Of a DNA stretch of 64,000 nucleotides, positions 1 to 8,830 are shown one piece after another. Both the position numbers and the translations under genes were made by a program. Under the pieces are notes generated by a model. The model searched no databases. It saw only the letters and a list, made by a program, of their open reading frames with translations, and was not told where the DNA came from. How positions within the stretch are numbered: position 1 is the first letter of the stretch; each line of letters starts with the position of its first letter. Location: the NCBI GenBank assembly GCA_001695595.3, contig MBPM02000081.1, forward strand, positions 1 through 64,000, in the 5' to 3' direction. This DNA comes from Plasmopara viticola. Lineage: Eukaryota > Oomycota > Peronosporomycetes > Peronosporales > Peronosporaceae.

Positions 1-1
1 A

Positions 2-325
2 TTAAATGCTTGCGAGTTCATTGCCAACCTCTGCGACGAGAATGTACAACCAACACCCGCAGAAATGTCTTATCTTTGGGGCATATTACATTACATTGCC
101 ATTATTAACCGGCCGTACGTCATGCACGATCTGTGCTTCAAGGCTTGCGGATCGGAGAGGAATTCATTACCGAATTTAGCCTGATAATAACGCTGCGCCG
201 TTGAACCTGGTTAAATCTGGCAACACAGGCACCAGCAGTGCTATGGTTTTACACGAGCACCATATTGTGCACAGTATATATATATATATCCGTCTGAGTC
301 ATTGAATGCGGCATCTAAGGGTCCT
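2..325 (+). pseudogene. Decayed RxLR-family effector fragment (C-terminal half)
   Basis: Translating from base 2 gives a segment ending in EFIANLCDENVQPTPAEMSYLW, which matches the FANLCGDNVNPTYEETSHLW segment of the intact effector at 4,616-6,229. From about base 180 a second stretch (DNNAAPLNL, then NTGTSSAM) matches the DRNGAPLNL and NTGTSSAL region of the same gene. The part in between, which holds the conserved LNYLLNLHYQRWVRMY block in the intact copy, is missing or scrambled. A short TA microsatellite (about 278-290) interrupts the frame, and stop codons follow. The start of the gene lies outside the window. The copy is clearly broken and homologous; whether any of it is transcribed cannot be judged. 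Confidence 0.75.
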
Positions 326-359
326 CAATCTATAAAGACAGGTTTTTTCATGTCTTTCT

Positions 360-960
360 GTTGCGCTAATTAGACGTTGCGATTTTCTTCATGACTGACC
401 ATCCACACGATCAGTATGAGAAATACGATCGTTCATTTTCAAAGGCGCCAAATTCAAATTCATAAAAAAAGAGGTAGCTCCGTAAGCTCTCTCCTTATCG
501 AGTTAATAGACAGCGATGAAACCATCGCGTACACTTTTGGCGAAAAACGCAGGTATTTTTTTACCAGAACGAGCAACCTTTGACCTCACATCATCCATGA
601 AGTATTAGGTTGAATTTGTTAGGTTGCAATACTACATAGCTATTAGCTTCGTCCATCATTTTAAATCTTTCTTAAGCACTTTTTTCAAGTGGACAACTGC
701 TTATCCGAGCCTTACTCTTTAAGAAATGTTGTTTATTGTCGTTACTGACAACTTCTTATCCGAGCCTTACTCTTTAAGAAATGTTGTTTTATTGTTGTAA
801 GTGATGCGTGCGTTACAAATGTCTTTTTGATGGATGTTTGCTTCAGGAATGGATAGTATACCGCAGCCTACCCTACCCAATCTGCAGACAAATAAGGAAG
901 CGATTAGGTAGGTCAGGCTACGTGTGAGCTCAATTTTGAGGTCTGCTAGCGCACACGACT
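360..960. repeat. Diverged block shared with 8,300-8,830, downstream of effector remnants
   Basis: This block is collinear with about 8,300-8,830. Both hold a shared CGTCCATCATTTTAAATC core (about 648 and 8,593), a similar AAAAACGCAGGTATTTTTTT-like stretch, and further diverged matches on both sides. Each copy lies just downstream of a broken effector on the plus strand, so the block probably descends from the 3' flank of an ancestral effector gene that was duplicated together with it. No conserved reading frame is evident. Confidence 0.6.
692..801. repeat. 55-base tandem duplication
   Basis: Two adjacent copies with a period of 55 bases, 692-746 and 747-801. Each begins GACAACT and contains CTTATCCGAGCCTTACTCTT. 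The paralogous block at 8,630-8,700 has a single diverged copy, so the duplication arose in this copy. Confidence 0.8.
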
Positions 961-3900
961 TCTTTCCCGCCTAAAAAAGCGCTAGCTTCATCAGTGTATA
1001 CATAAATTAAAGGATGCAGGTAGCCTCCATTATTGAAGTGCCTCTTTCCGGACAAATCAAGGTACCAATGGCCTATGGGTAAGCCGTTTGCTCGCAAAGG
1101 TACAGGCAATTAATTTATGGATTAATGAAAGCTGATAGCCTCCACTTTGTAAGTGTCTGGATACACTAAAGACCTGAGGGTCAACCCTGCTCTCAAAGAT
1201 GCAGTCAGAAACGATAAATGAGGTGTTTCAAAACTCTTTCGCAAAGGAGCACGTAGTCCAAAACAATTGTCAAACGAAGTCTAGCCGTGAGTAGACTTGC
1301 CCCTTCGGATCACCGTAGCATTGCACTTCCTCCGCGCGAATAGTGGCGTTCACAGACTTAGGGAATTAAGGCCAGTCTTACACACTAAAGCGGTTTCGAT
1401 GAGAGCAATTGCTGCCTCTAGATGCAATAAACAAGCACATATGCTTTGACGATCCTAAATAGAGCCAATGAAGAAAATTACCGGCTCGCCCGAATGCTTT
1501 GAAAGGGCACCGATAGATTTCACGGCCAGCCAGTGGTGGTGGGACGCCCCGTTTAAATACCGATCCCTTGTGATGAGTGTGCGTTTGGTGCAAGCCATTT
1601 TTTAATGGCCTGACAGGATCTGGGAAACTCAAAATTGATGGTCTGCTTGCTGTACACTCATGTGTACGATAGCTCACAATCGCTTATATAACGAGGTATG
1701 GAAGAGACCATAGTTGCAAGACTGGTTTGATTATCGTGCCATTTAATACAACATTCAGCAGCGATTATTCTGGCTAACCGGTAACTCCTTTTTGTGTTGA
1801 CCGTGTCGATAGTTTGCCAACTCCGTGCAACTTTGAAGAAATCGCAGCTTAACCAAACAAAATATTTGTTTAAGGCAAATCAACTTAAGTCTTGGTCAAA
1901 TAATCGGGTGTTTAACTAATTCTGTACGGTATAGTTGTTTCACGAGAAAGGGTCTGCGGCATTCTATGAACGTGTCACGTGCACCCAAATATTCAAAAAT
2001 CGAAACAGCCTTCGTAGCCATTTCTACCTTCAAGCTTTATCAGCTTGAAATTTACATGAGACTCTTCCGTCCGGGCACCGGAGTCTGTAGCTACTAAACC
2101 CTCAATTATAGACTTTTTCGTAGGGCTTAAAAACGTGGCAGCTGGGAGTCCTGCAGCTTTGGCCGTCTTCTCAGGCTCACTATAGCCAGCAAGTTTATCG
2201 AGCAGTCCCAAAGTGCTTGCTCGACAGTTGTGGAGGTGAGATTATTGATTTTTTAAATCTGTGCAAGATATAAAACCTTATCGCGTGGACGGAACATCAA
2301 TAACAAGAAATACTAGATAGGGTTGCTCGTTGCACAAAGAGGCTTGAAGAAGGATATTTGACCTTTTTGTGAGTGACCGTTCATCATCCCTGATCTCAAG
2401 AAATTCGACATGTTCAGTGCATTTAAATGTAAAACGAATTTATCATTGTCTTGTTTGTAATTTTTCATATGCACTAATGCCAGTTCAGTAGTCTCCGCAT
2501 ACGATATGTATTTTTTTTATACTTGTCAGATTGTTTCAGTAGGCAAAGCTGCTTAAGTTCGGATAGGTGCAACAAAAGCTACTATTCTTTTCTAATTCTA
2601 GCCCAGATTTTATCACAATAGCTCAACTTCATTAAGCGCTCGATTGCACAGTCCACAATTCTCCGTTTGCTCCGACTATCCAATTCACAGAAAATGTCGG
2701 TGCTGCAATTCCAATATGACCTCCAACCCGCTTTTAGAAGTAAGTCTACCAAAGCGACCCTAGATGTATGTCGGTACACATTTGTCGGCCTAAGTCCGAT
2801 TTGAGCTTCCATTCGGTAAGACCAAATACTAAGCAATGTAGTAAGTGATGAAACGGGTACAGGGATTAATCTCGAGAGTGGTACGGTATTGCTTGGAGGT
2901 TTGAAGTTAGTAAGTAAGTTTGTAAGTAGAGTGCAAATTAGTAAAACATCGTGGTAGAAAATTCGACCAAAAATACACTTAATATATCCACAAATTTGGT
3001 TGCAGCTGATGTAACTTTTTTTTCTATATGCTTATAAAGCTCAATTCCATGTTGTCTCGAGCTTGTATGGACGTTCAAAAAAAATTTGAAGATTCAAGGC
3101 TACTGCAACGTTCGTACGTAAGCCTCTGTGACGTCAAGACTGCAGTTCGAGACTAGCATGTGGCTATCCACAGAGCTTTAAGGCGATTCAAAGCGATACA
3201 AGATAGCGTGCACTCAAGATGCTTGCCCATTAAATGCACAATGCTCATATATATCAACATTTTAGCCTCTTCCAATTAATTTTCATAAACTCGTTCAATA
3301 TCAGGCGTTGGCTCATCAATCAGAGGCGCTCACCAACACTGAAGGGCTTGCCAATTGGCTACGCATCGCAAAGTTCAACACATGGTATGTGTCCACAGAC
3401 GAAGTGATCTAGCCAAGTGAATGGGGACGAAAGTCAGTGGGTTAAGCTTATATACATAGATTTGTGCTCCGGTATATACCCAGCTTGCTACATATGTTGT
3501 GCTTGAGTCATTTCAAAACAAAATAGAACGAATAATCGCGCCTAGAAAGGGCTGTGCGTGAATTGGCGAGGGTGTGCACAACGAAGTCACTCAACAAATT
3601 TTCCAACCGAATTACTGAGGAAAATCGGCAAGCGCTTGAATGACTGACCGAAATTGGTGAAGTGGAATGGTCGTGTTTGTGTAGTTCATGTCACATTGAC
3701 GTTGAAGATCGTGGAATCAAATAAAGAGTAACTACTAAGCGCAAGAAAGCCTCTTATGGTCATTTGTCGCTAATACATTAAACGATACGCTTCGGCAAGC
3801 AAAGAGTTCGCTTAATATGATTGCCAACAACGGATTTACCCCTAACGTTCAGCAAGCAAATATGGACTGCTTGGAGCCCATTCGATGGCGGGTTAATGAT

Positions 3901-4615
3901 GCGATGTGCTGCAAATGTATTAATTGAGAGAGCGGTATTACATCTTGTTGGTGTGCCAAGTAAAATTTCCTTACAACTGTTTAAATAATTGGTCAGTTTC
4001 CATGCAATGACAATGAAGAAATGAGATCTAAGCACTATATCGCCTACGGTACGGCAAACAGCCAATAAGTGTTTTGAGTAATATGAAAAGCGCTTTCATT
4101 CGCACTGGCACGCAGCGCTAGACTTGGACTTGATTTACACCGCCAATTGTTCGACTTGATCTTGCCGAAGGATTGTGCGGTGCACCACCTCTCTCTTGAA
4201 ATAGAAGAAAAACAAAGAGAAGTCGAGAATGAGAATCTCAAGGTGCCACATTGGTTGTTAAAGTAATCAAAAAGAACAATTGCATTTGTATTTTATGCGG
4301 TGAAAGTAATGAAAGTCGTCGCATGTGCCCTTAGAGAGCTCGGATGCAGCAGCCCTTATTGCTAAGTGTTTGACAGTGGCTCGAAGTCGTTAGTTATGAT
4401 TAAACTGAGACCTTCTTGTGTGATCTGTTAATTTCAATATATGGTGATGCAAATTTTGACTGTATCTAACTATAGTTCACTATTAAGGCGCGCTCTGGTA
4501 TTTATTAAAAAAAGACGTTTTAGCAAACCCATAAAAGCAGGCAAATGTAGGTTCTTCACAAATCACTTTAATACAATTCGAAACTTCTCGTCATGCCACT
4601 TCACGACGAAAACCT
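961..4615. other. Gene-poor AT-rich DNA
   Basis: Only short open frames are present and none shows a domain I recognise. Two could be relics of coding sequence. One is 1,993-2,211 on the minus strand, with a fairly hydrophilic protein-like composition and no stop over 72 codons. The other is about 4,083-4,263 on the plus strand, which reads as a charged, helix-like stretch but has no start codon and is flanked by stops. I would not annotate either as a gene. Confidence 0.5.
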
Positions 4616-6229
4616 CTATGGCGCAGATGGAGTTTTGTAGGTGCTTTTGTCATATATGCCACCCAGACTCAAATCCGTATCGATGTCTTTGAGCGTCAAT
4701 GCAGTGGATGGGGGCGTCAATGCAGTGGATAGGGGCGTCAATGCAGTGGTTGGGGGCGTCAATGCAGTGGTTGGGGGCGTCAATGCAGTGGATGGGAGCG
4801 CCAGCGAGTGTGAATTGTGCACATTCGGGTGCTGATACGGGGCAAAAGCACTGCTTGGACCGCCAAGGCTGAGTCTCGAATTTGAAGTCATAGAGGAGTG
4901 GTCGCCTGGCTTATATGGGACGAAACTACGGCTAAGACCGCCTGGCTTATATGGGACAAAAGTACGGCTTGGACCGCCAAAGCTGAAGCTCGATCTTTTA
5001 GCAGAGGCGGAGTGGTCGCCTGAGGCCGTCAATCTCGTCACAAGCGGCACAAGCGGCACAACCGACTTTGAATTTTGCATCTTTGATTGCTTGGCTGGAC
5101 GACTGGTTGTGTCGACGTTGCCATCAAAGGTACGCTTTGATTGTTTAGTTACGACGGCGCGATCGCTTCTGGACGTCGATGCCCCATTAAGTGGCTCAGA
5201 CGGATGCGAACTATGCACTTTTGAATGCGCACGTAGAGCCAAAGCACTGCTTGTGCCTGTGTTGCCAGCCGGATTGAACTTCAGGTTCAATGGCGCACCA
5301 TTTCTATCAAGCTGATTTCGGTTGAAAATGTTGTACATTCGCACCCATCTCTGGTAGTGCAAATTGAGCAAGTAGTTGAGCACGCCGAACCTTACGGATT
5401 CCGGCAAATTTTCCCACTGCTTCCACAATACCTCGTTATTTTTCAAACGCTGCATCGCCAAGAGCACATGCCGCTGCGCTTGGTAAACAAGATCTTTTTT
5501 GCGGTCATATTTGGGATATTTCTTCTTCCGTCCTACCATGCTCCAAAGATGCGACGTCTCCTCATATGTTGGGTTTACATTGTCGCCGCAGAGGTTGGCA
5601 AACACTGCGCGAATTCGCTTAATGTTCTCTTCGTGCTTGTCAGACACTTCCATTGGCCTCATGCCGTGAAAGCTGACTTTCCACTCTTTTAAGCCGTAGA
5701 TCACATTGCCAGATATATCACGAGAAGCATCGCCAGTTCTGACGTCCTCACCAGATGGCGTCCAATGTTTCTGCAATGCTTTGCCTGCGGCTTCCGTGGC
5801 CACTCTCAACGCATCATACTTTTTAGATTTTTCCATCTCCTCTCTAGCCTCTGTAGCATATAGCAGCTTCTCCACCACCTCAGGTCGTGGTTGCGCATTA
5901 CTTGCAGGATCTGCAGCGGGTGGCGTCTTCTTCTTAGCCTTTGCAGCGCGTGGCTTCACTGTAATTAACTCTGCAACACGTGGCAACTTTTCGACACCCT
6001 CATTTATCATGCTCGCTAAAACAGAATAGATAGAGCGTTCTTCATTCGCCAAGTCGTAGTGATCGTTCCGGATACCTCGAAGAAATCGATTCGGCAGCGG
6101 CTTCGCGACAGCATTACTGGCTGCTATGGCGTCGTGATCGAAGATTTGGAGCGGATGGCCAAATTCGGCAGCTACCTGGCTGCTGGTCACGATGAAAAGG
6201 GCAGTTAAGACGGAATACGCACCACACAT
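4616..6229 (-). CDS. Secreted RxLR-dEER effector, intact, 537 aa
   Basis: Single-exon gene for a secreted host-targeted effector. The ATG at 6,229 is preferred: the open frame extends six codons upstream but only from a GTG. Residues 1-21 are a hydrophobic signal peptide ending in QVAA. RFLR lies at 48-51 and NEER at 62-65, the order and spacing of oomycete RxLR-dEER effectors. A lysine-rich stretch (KPRAAKAKKK, 92-101) could be a nuclear localisation signal, which is inference. The middle holds a family core including FANLCGDNV and LNYLLNLHYQRWVRMY. The C-terminal third is low-complexity: Ser/Pro-rich, two copies of FVPYKPG, five units of a TALTPP(T/S)-type heptad, then SLGGIYDKSTY at the end. 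It is a paralogue of the gene at 36,981-38,276. The molecular activity in the plant is unknown, and no WY-domain fold was confirmed. Confidence 0.9.
   Translation of the reverse strand: MCGAYSVLTALFIVTSSQVAAEFGHPLQIFDHDAIAASNAVAKPLPNRFLRGIRNDHYDLANEERSIYSVLASMINEGVEKLPRVAELITVKPRAAKAKKKTPPAADPASNAQPRPEVVEKLLYATEAREEMEKSKKYDALRVATEAAGKALQKHWTPSGEDVRTGDASRDISGNVIYGLKEWKVSFHGMRPMEVSDKHEENIKRIRAVFANLCGDNVNPTYEETSHLWSMVGRKKKYPKYDRKKDLVYQAQRHVLLAMQRLKNNEVLWKQWENLPESVRFGVLNYLLNLHYQRWVRMYNIFNRNQLDRNGAPLNLKFNPAGNTGTSSALALRAHSKVHSSHPSEPLNGASTSRSDRAVVTKQSKRTFDGNVDTTSRPAKQSKMQNSKSVVPLVPLVTRLTASGDHSASAKRSSFSFGGPSRTFVPYKPGGLSRSFVPYKPGDHSSMTSNSRLSLGGPSSAFAPYQHPNVHNSHSLALPSTALTPPTTALTPPTTALTPLSTALTPPSTALTLKDIDTDLSLGGIYDKSTYKTPSAP
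4688..4797 (-). repeat. 21-base tandem repeat inside the effector
   Basis: About five consecutive 21-base units of the form GTCAATGCAGTGGATGGGGGC on the plus strand. Read on the minus strand they encode the heptad series TALTPPT/TALTPPS near the C terminus of the effector. Units differ by a few substitutions, and copy number is in-frame and likely variable. Confidence 0.9.
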
Positions 6230-6417
6230 GGTAAGAGGGAGAATCACTAGGGTATTTTGTGCCCGTTCGAATAATTCAAATTAAATTGGTGATATCATAC
6301 CGATACATATGTCAACCATTCAGTAGCCTAGGACTTACTATTATTTAGACATACTACAGAATATAATTAATACGGTAAATTATGAGATAATCCTCCTCAG
6401 ATCGAGCAAGTTCAGGA

Positions 6418-6957
6418 AGCGTTCGCCAACATCTGCGACGTGAAATGGAAAACCAACACTCGCAGGAACGTCTAATCTATGGGGCATGTGACATTAAAGG
6501 GCAAGCCACTTTCGTTACATAAGCACTCAAAGTGCAGAGTTCGTTTCCGTCTGAGCCGCTTAATGCGGCATCGACGTCCGAGGGTGATTGCTCTGTTTTC
6601 ACTAGATCAAAGCGTGATGGCGACAGCAACGCAGCCAGCCGTTCATCTGAGCAATCGAAGTTGCAAAGCTCAGCGTCGTTTATGCCCCTTTTGACAAAAT
6701 CGACGACCTTCGTCGAGTACTCTGTATCTGCTAAAAGATCAAGGCCCAGCTTCGGCGGTGTAAACGACCACTATTTTAATATTAAAAATTCGAGACTCAG
6801 CCTTGGCCGTCCAAGCCGTGCTTTTGTCTCGTATCAGCACTCAAATGTGCACAGTTTACCCCCATCCACTGCATAAATGTCCAAAGACACTGATACGGAA
6901 CTTAGCCTTGGTGGCATCTATGACAAAAGCACTATCTAAGCTCCACCTGTGCTCTAA
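6418..6957 (+). pseudogene. Decayed RxLR-family effector copy (C-terminal region)
   Basis: The frame begins with QEAFANICD, matching the family core. It then loses about 100 residues and resumes with SFPSEPLNAASTSEGD and SRLSLGRPSRAFVSYQHSNV, close to the intact gene at 4,616-6,229. The copy ends with ELSLGGIYDKST, after which a stop replaces the YKTP tail. There are internal stops and at least one frame change, and no signal peptide or RxLR region. It lies about 190 bases from the start of the intact gene and points the other way, so the two form a head-to-head pair of sister copies. Confidence 0.85.
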
Positions 6958-7024
6958 AAAGTTTGATCTTAAGTGGCATGACGGTACCATCTGATCTTGC
7001 TCCTATGTGATTTATATGAAACAT

Positions 7025-7036
7025 AAACACCTTCCT
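7025..7036. repeat. Left 12-base target-site duplication of the LINE
   Basis: AAACACCTTCCT here is repeated exactly at 8,190-8,201, immediately after the (ATTAC)n tail of the LINE. Confidence 0.8.
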
Positions 7037-8189
7037 TTTTCGGAAAAGGTTGGGGTGACGCCCTCCTTCCAAGCGCGGGGGCTTAATGCTCGCGCGCTTC
7101 GGGCAGGTGCTCTCGGGCATCTGCAGGTCTCTAACGAGTCTCACCCTCGACGCGACGGTCTCCAGCACCAGGCCAAACCCCCTTCCACGCCCTTAATCGC
7201 GCCAACCGCATCCGGATTGGCTCCTTTAATGTGAATTCTCTAGGTTCGAAGCGCAAGAAGCACGTAACACTCCCCGAAGATCTCCGGCGCTACCGCGTCG
7301 ATATCCTTGGCCTCCGCGAAACCAAGATCTACGATAGAGGTGAGCACCGCATTGATGACTTCCTTCTAACCCTGAAAAAAAAAAAAACGAAGCCAAGACC
7401 GAAGTCACCGAAATCCGCCGCCACTGCAACCCGTCGGGCGCCACTCGACACGCCCGATCCCGAGAAGAAACCTGGCACCACACTAAGAAGCTCGGAATAC
7501 TCCTCGGCGATATTAAAGATCTATCCCGACGCAAGTCCCTGGCCACCCTCGCGCTCCACCGCCTCTGGTCCGTCTGGCTCCGCCCCACGTTCATCTCACC
7601 CAAGACACGCATTCGATTGTACAACACCTACGTTCTACCGATTCTGCTGTACAACTGGGCTCTTACCAAGTCAGAGCTCCACGGCCTCGAGAGTTTCCAT
7701 CGCCGCCAGCTTCGCTACGCTCTTGGCTATCGCTACCCCCGACCCATTTCGAATGCAAGACTCTACGACCTCTGTGATGAGCGGCCGCTGAGACTACGAC
7801 TGACACAAGCTCGCTGGCGCCTGTTTGGCCATGTACTTCGCCGCTATCCCGACATTCCAGCTGACCTCCAGATGCGTGCCTTCTTCTTCTCCACCGCAGC
7901 AAAATGGCGCGGACGTTCCCGCACCACGCTCCCCTCGACACTCGACCACAATCTTGTTTCCCGTGGCTCCGGCTTTCGACTCCGGACAGCACAAGACCTC
8001 GAAGTGGTACGTACCCTTGCACAAGACCGAAAGAAATGGAAGACCCATTTGACCTCGGTGCTGGATGCACTGCCCGCCGAACGAGACTCGACGTATGCGG
8101 ACAGCACTCTATGCCGTGGACTAGCCAGACTGAGCCTAGCACGTGCATACCTTGGCAACGCGATAACGTAATACATTACATTACATTAC
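7037..8189 (+). mobile_element. Internally deleted non-LTR retrotransposon (LINE) with TSDs
   Basis: A GC-rich 1.15 kb insertion in AT-rich DNA, flanked by a 12-base direct repeat and ending in an (ATTAC)n tail. Near the 5' end (7,210 on) the frame gives IRIGSFNVNSL followed by DILGLRETK, the start of an AP-type endonuclease domain. After a run of 13 A (7,375-7,387) the frame shifts and continues as the C-terminal part of a LINE reverse transcriptase ORF. Most of the endonuclease and all catalytic RT motifs are absent, so the element is non-autonomous. Both ends are preserved, as in deletion derivatives mobilised in trans by a full-length partner. It has inserted downstream of the decayed effector copy and separates that copy from its 3' flank block. 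Confidence 0.85.
7389..8171 (+). pseudogene. LINE ORF2 C-terminal region (post-RT domain)
   Basis: An open frame of about 260 codons in LINE ORF2 sequence. It includes LYNTYVLPILLYNWALTKSE, where the protein leaves the polymerase domain, then LRYALGYRYP and RLRLTQARWRLFGHVLRR, characteristic of the C-terminal region of LINE polyproteins in which RT products end. The YxDD-bearing catalytic core is missing. The frame is uninterrupted to the stop at 8,169-8,171, so the insertion is fairly recent or the region is constrained. It has no start codon of its own; one base of A-run length variation would join it to the endonuclease fragment. Confidence 0.8.
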
Positions 8190-8201
8190 AAACACCTTCC
8201 T
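8190..8201. repeat. Right 12-base target-site duplication of the LINE
   Basis: Exact copy of 7,025-7,036, directly after the (ATTAC)n tail at about 8,171-8,189. Confidence 0.8.
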
Positions 8202-8299
8202 GCTTTTACCAAATAACATATGCTAAATCTAAATAAGATTTGGGTTTCGTACTTTTTACTTGTAAATTGTCTGTAAGAGCTATATTTTACACGCGCCCA

Positions 8300-8830
8300 C
8301 ACTAGACGTTATATCAAATCCATGGCTGACTCTCTACTATCCAAACGAATAGAACGCGCCTGGATTCGCCATCATCTAGAAAACAGAATTAAAGAGCTTG
8401 CCGTAGGCTTTCTCCTATTCGGGAAAATAGGCACAGCGATAAAGCTATCGCGTACATTCGATGCGTAATAGGCAAAAAACAAGGTATTCTTTACCACGAC
8501 GAGCCCTTGCTGGCAAGCTTCGAGCTCACTGATAGTCATTACTTCTATGAACTTGTCAAATTAAATTGCAACTCTGATTAGCTGTCACCCTCGTCCATCA
8601 TTTTAAATCGTGCTCGAGCAATTCTTCGAGTGGACAAGTGCCTAATTGAGCATATGATATTTACGAATCGTTGTTCTGATAGGCTTTTAAAGTGACTGCG
8701 AGCGTTACGAGCGTCTTTTTTGTGGGTGTTTGCTCCAGAAACGGATAGTACACTGTAGCCTGCTATACCCGATCCATTAACAGACCACTTTAATGAAATG
8801 GACAACCGACGTCATGTTAACTAGTCCAGT
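8300..8830. repeat. Diverged copy of the 360-960 block
   Basis: Collinear with 360-960 over several hundred bases, with substitutions and small indels. It follows the second effector remnant and is separated from it only by the LINE. A short frame from 8,322 (MADSLLSKRIERAWIRHHLE) is open for about 48 codons, but the other copy has stops there, so I do not call a gene. Confidence 0.6.

Noticed and set aside
1993..2211. 72-codon frame on the minus strand as a gene
   Set aside because: The composition is plausible, but there is no domain, no clear start context and no homologous copy in the window.
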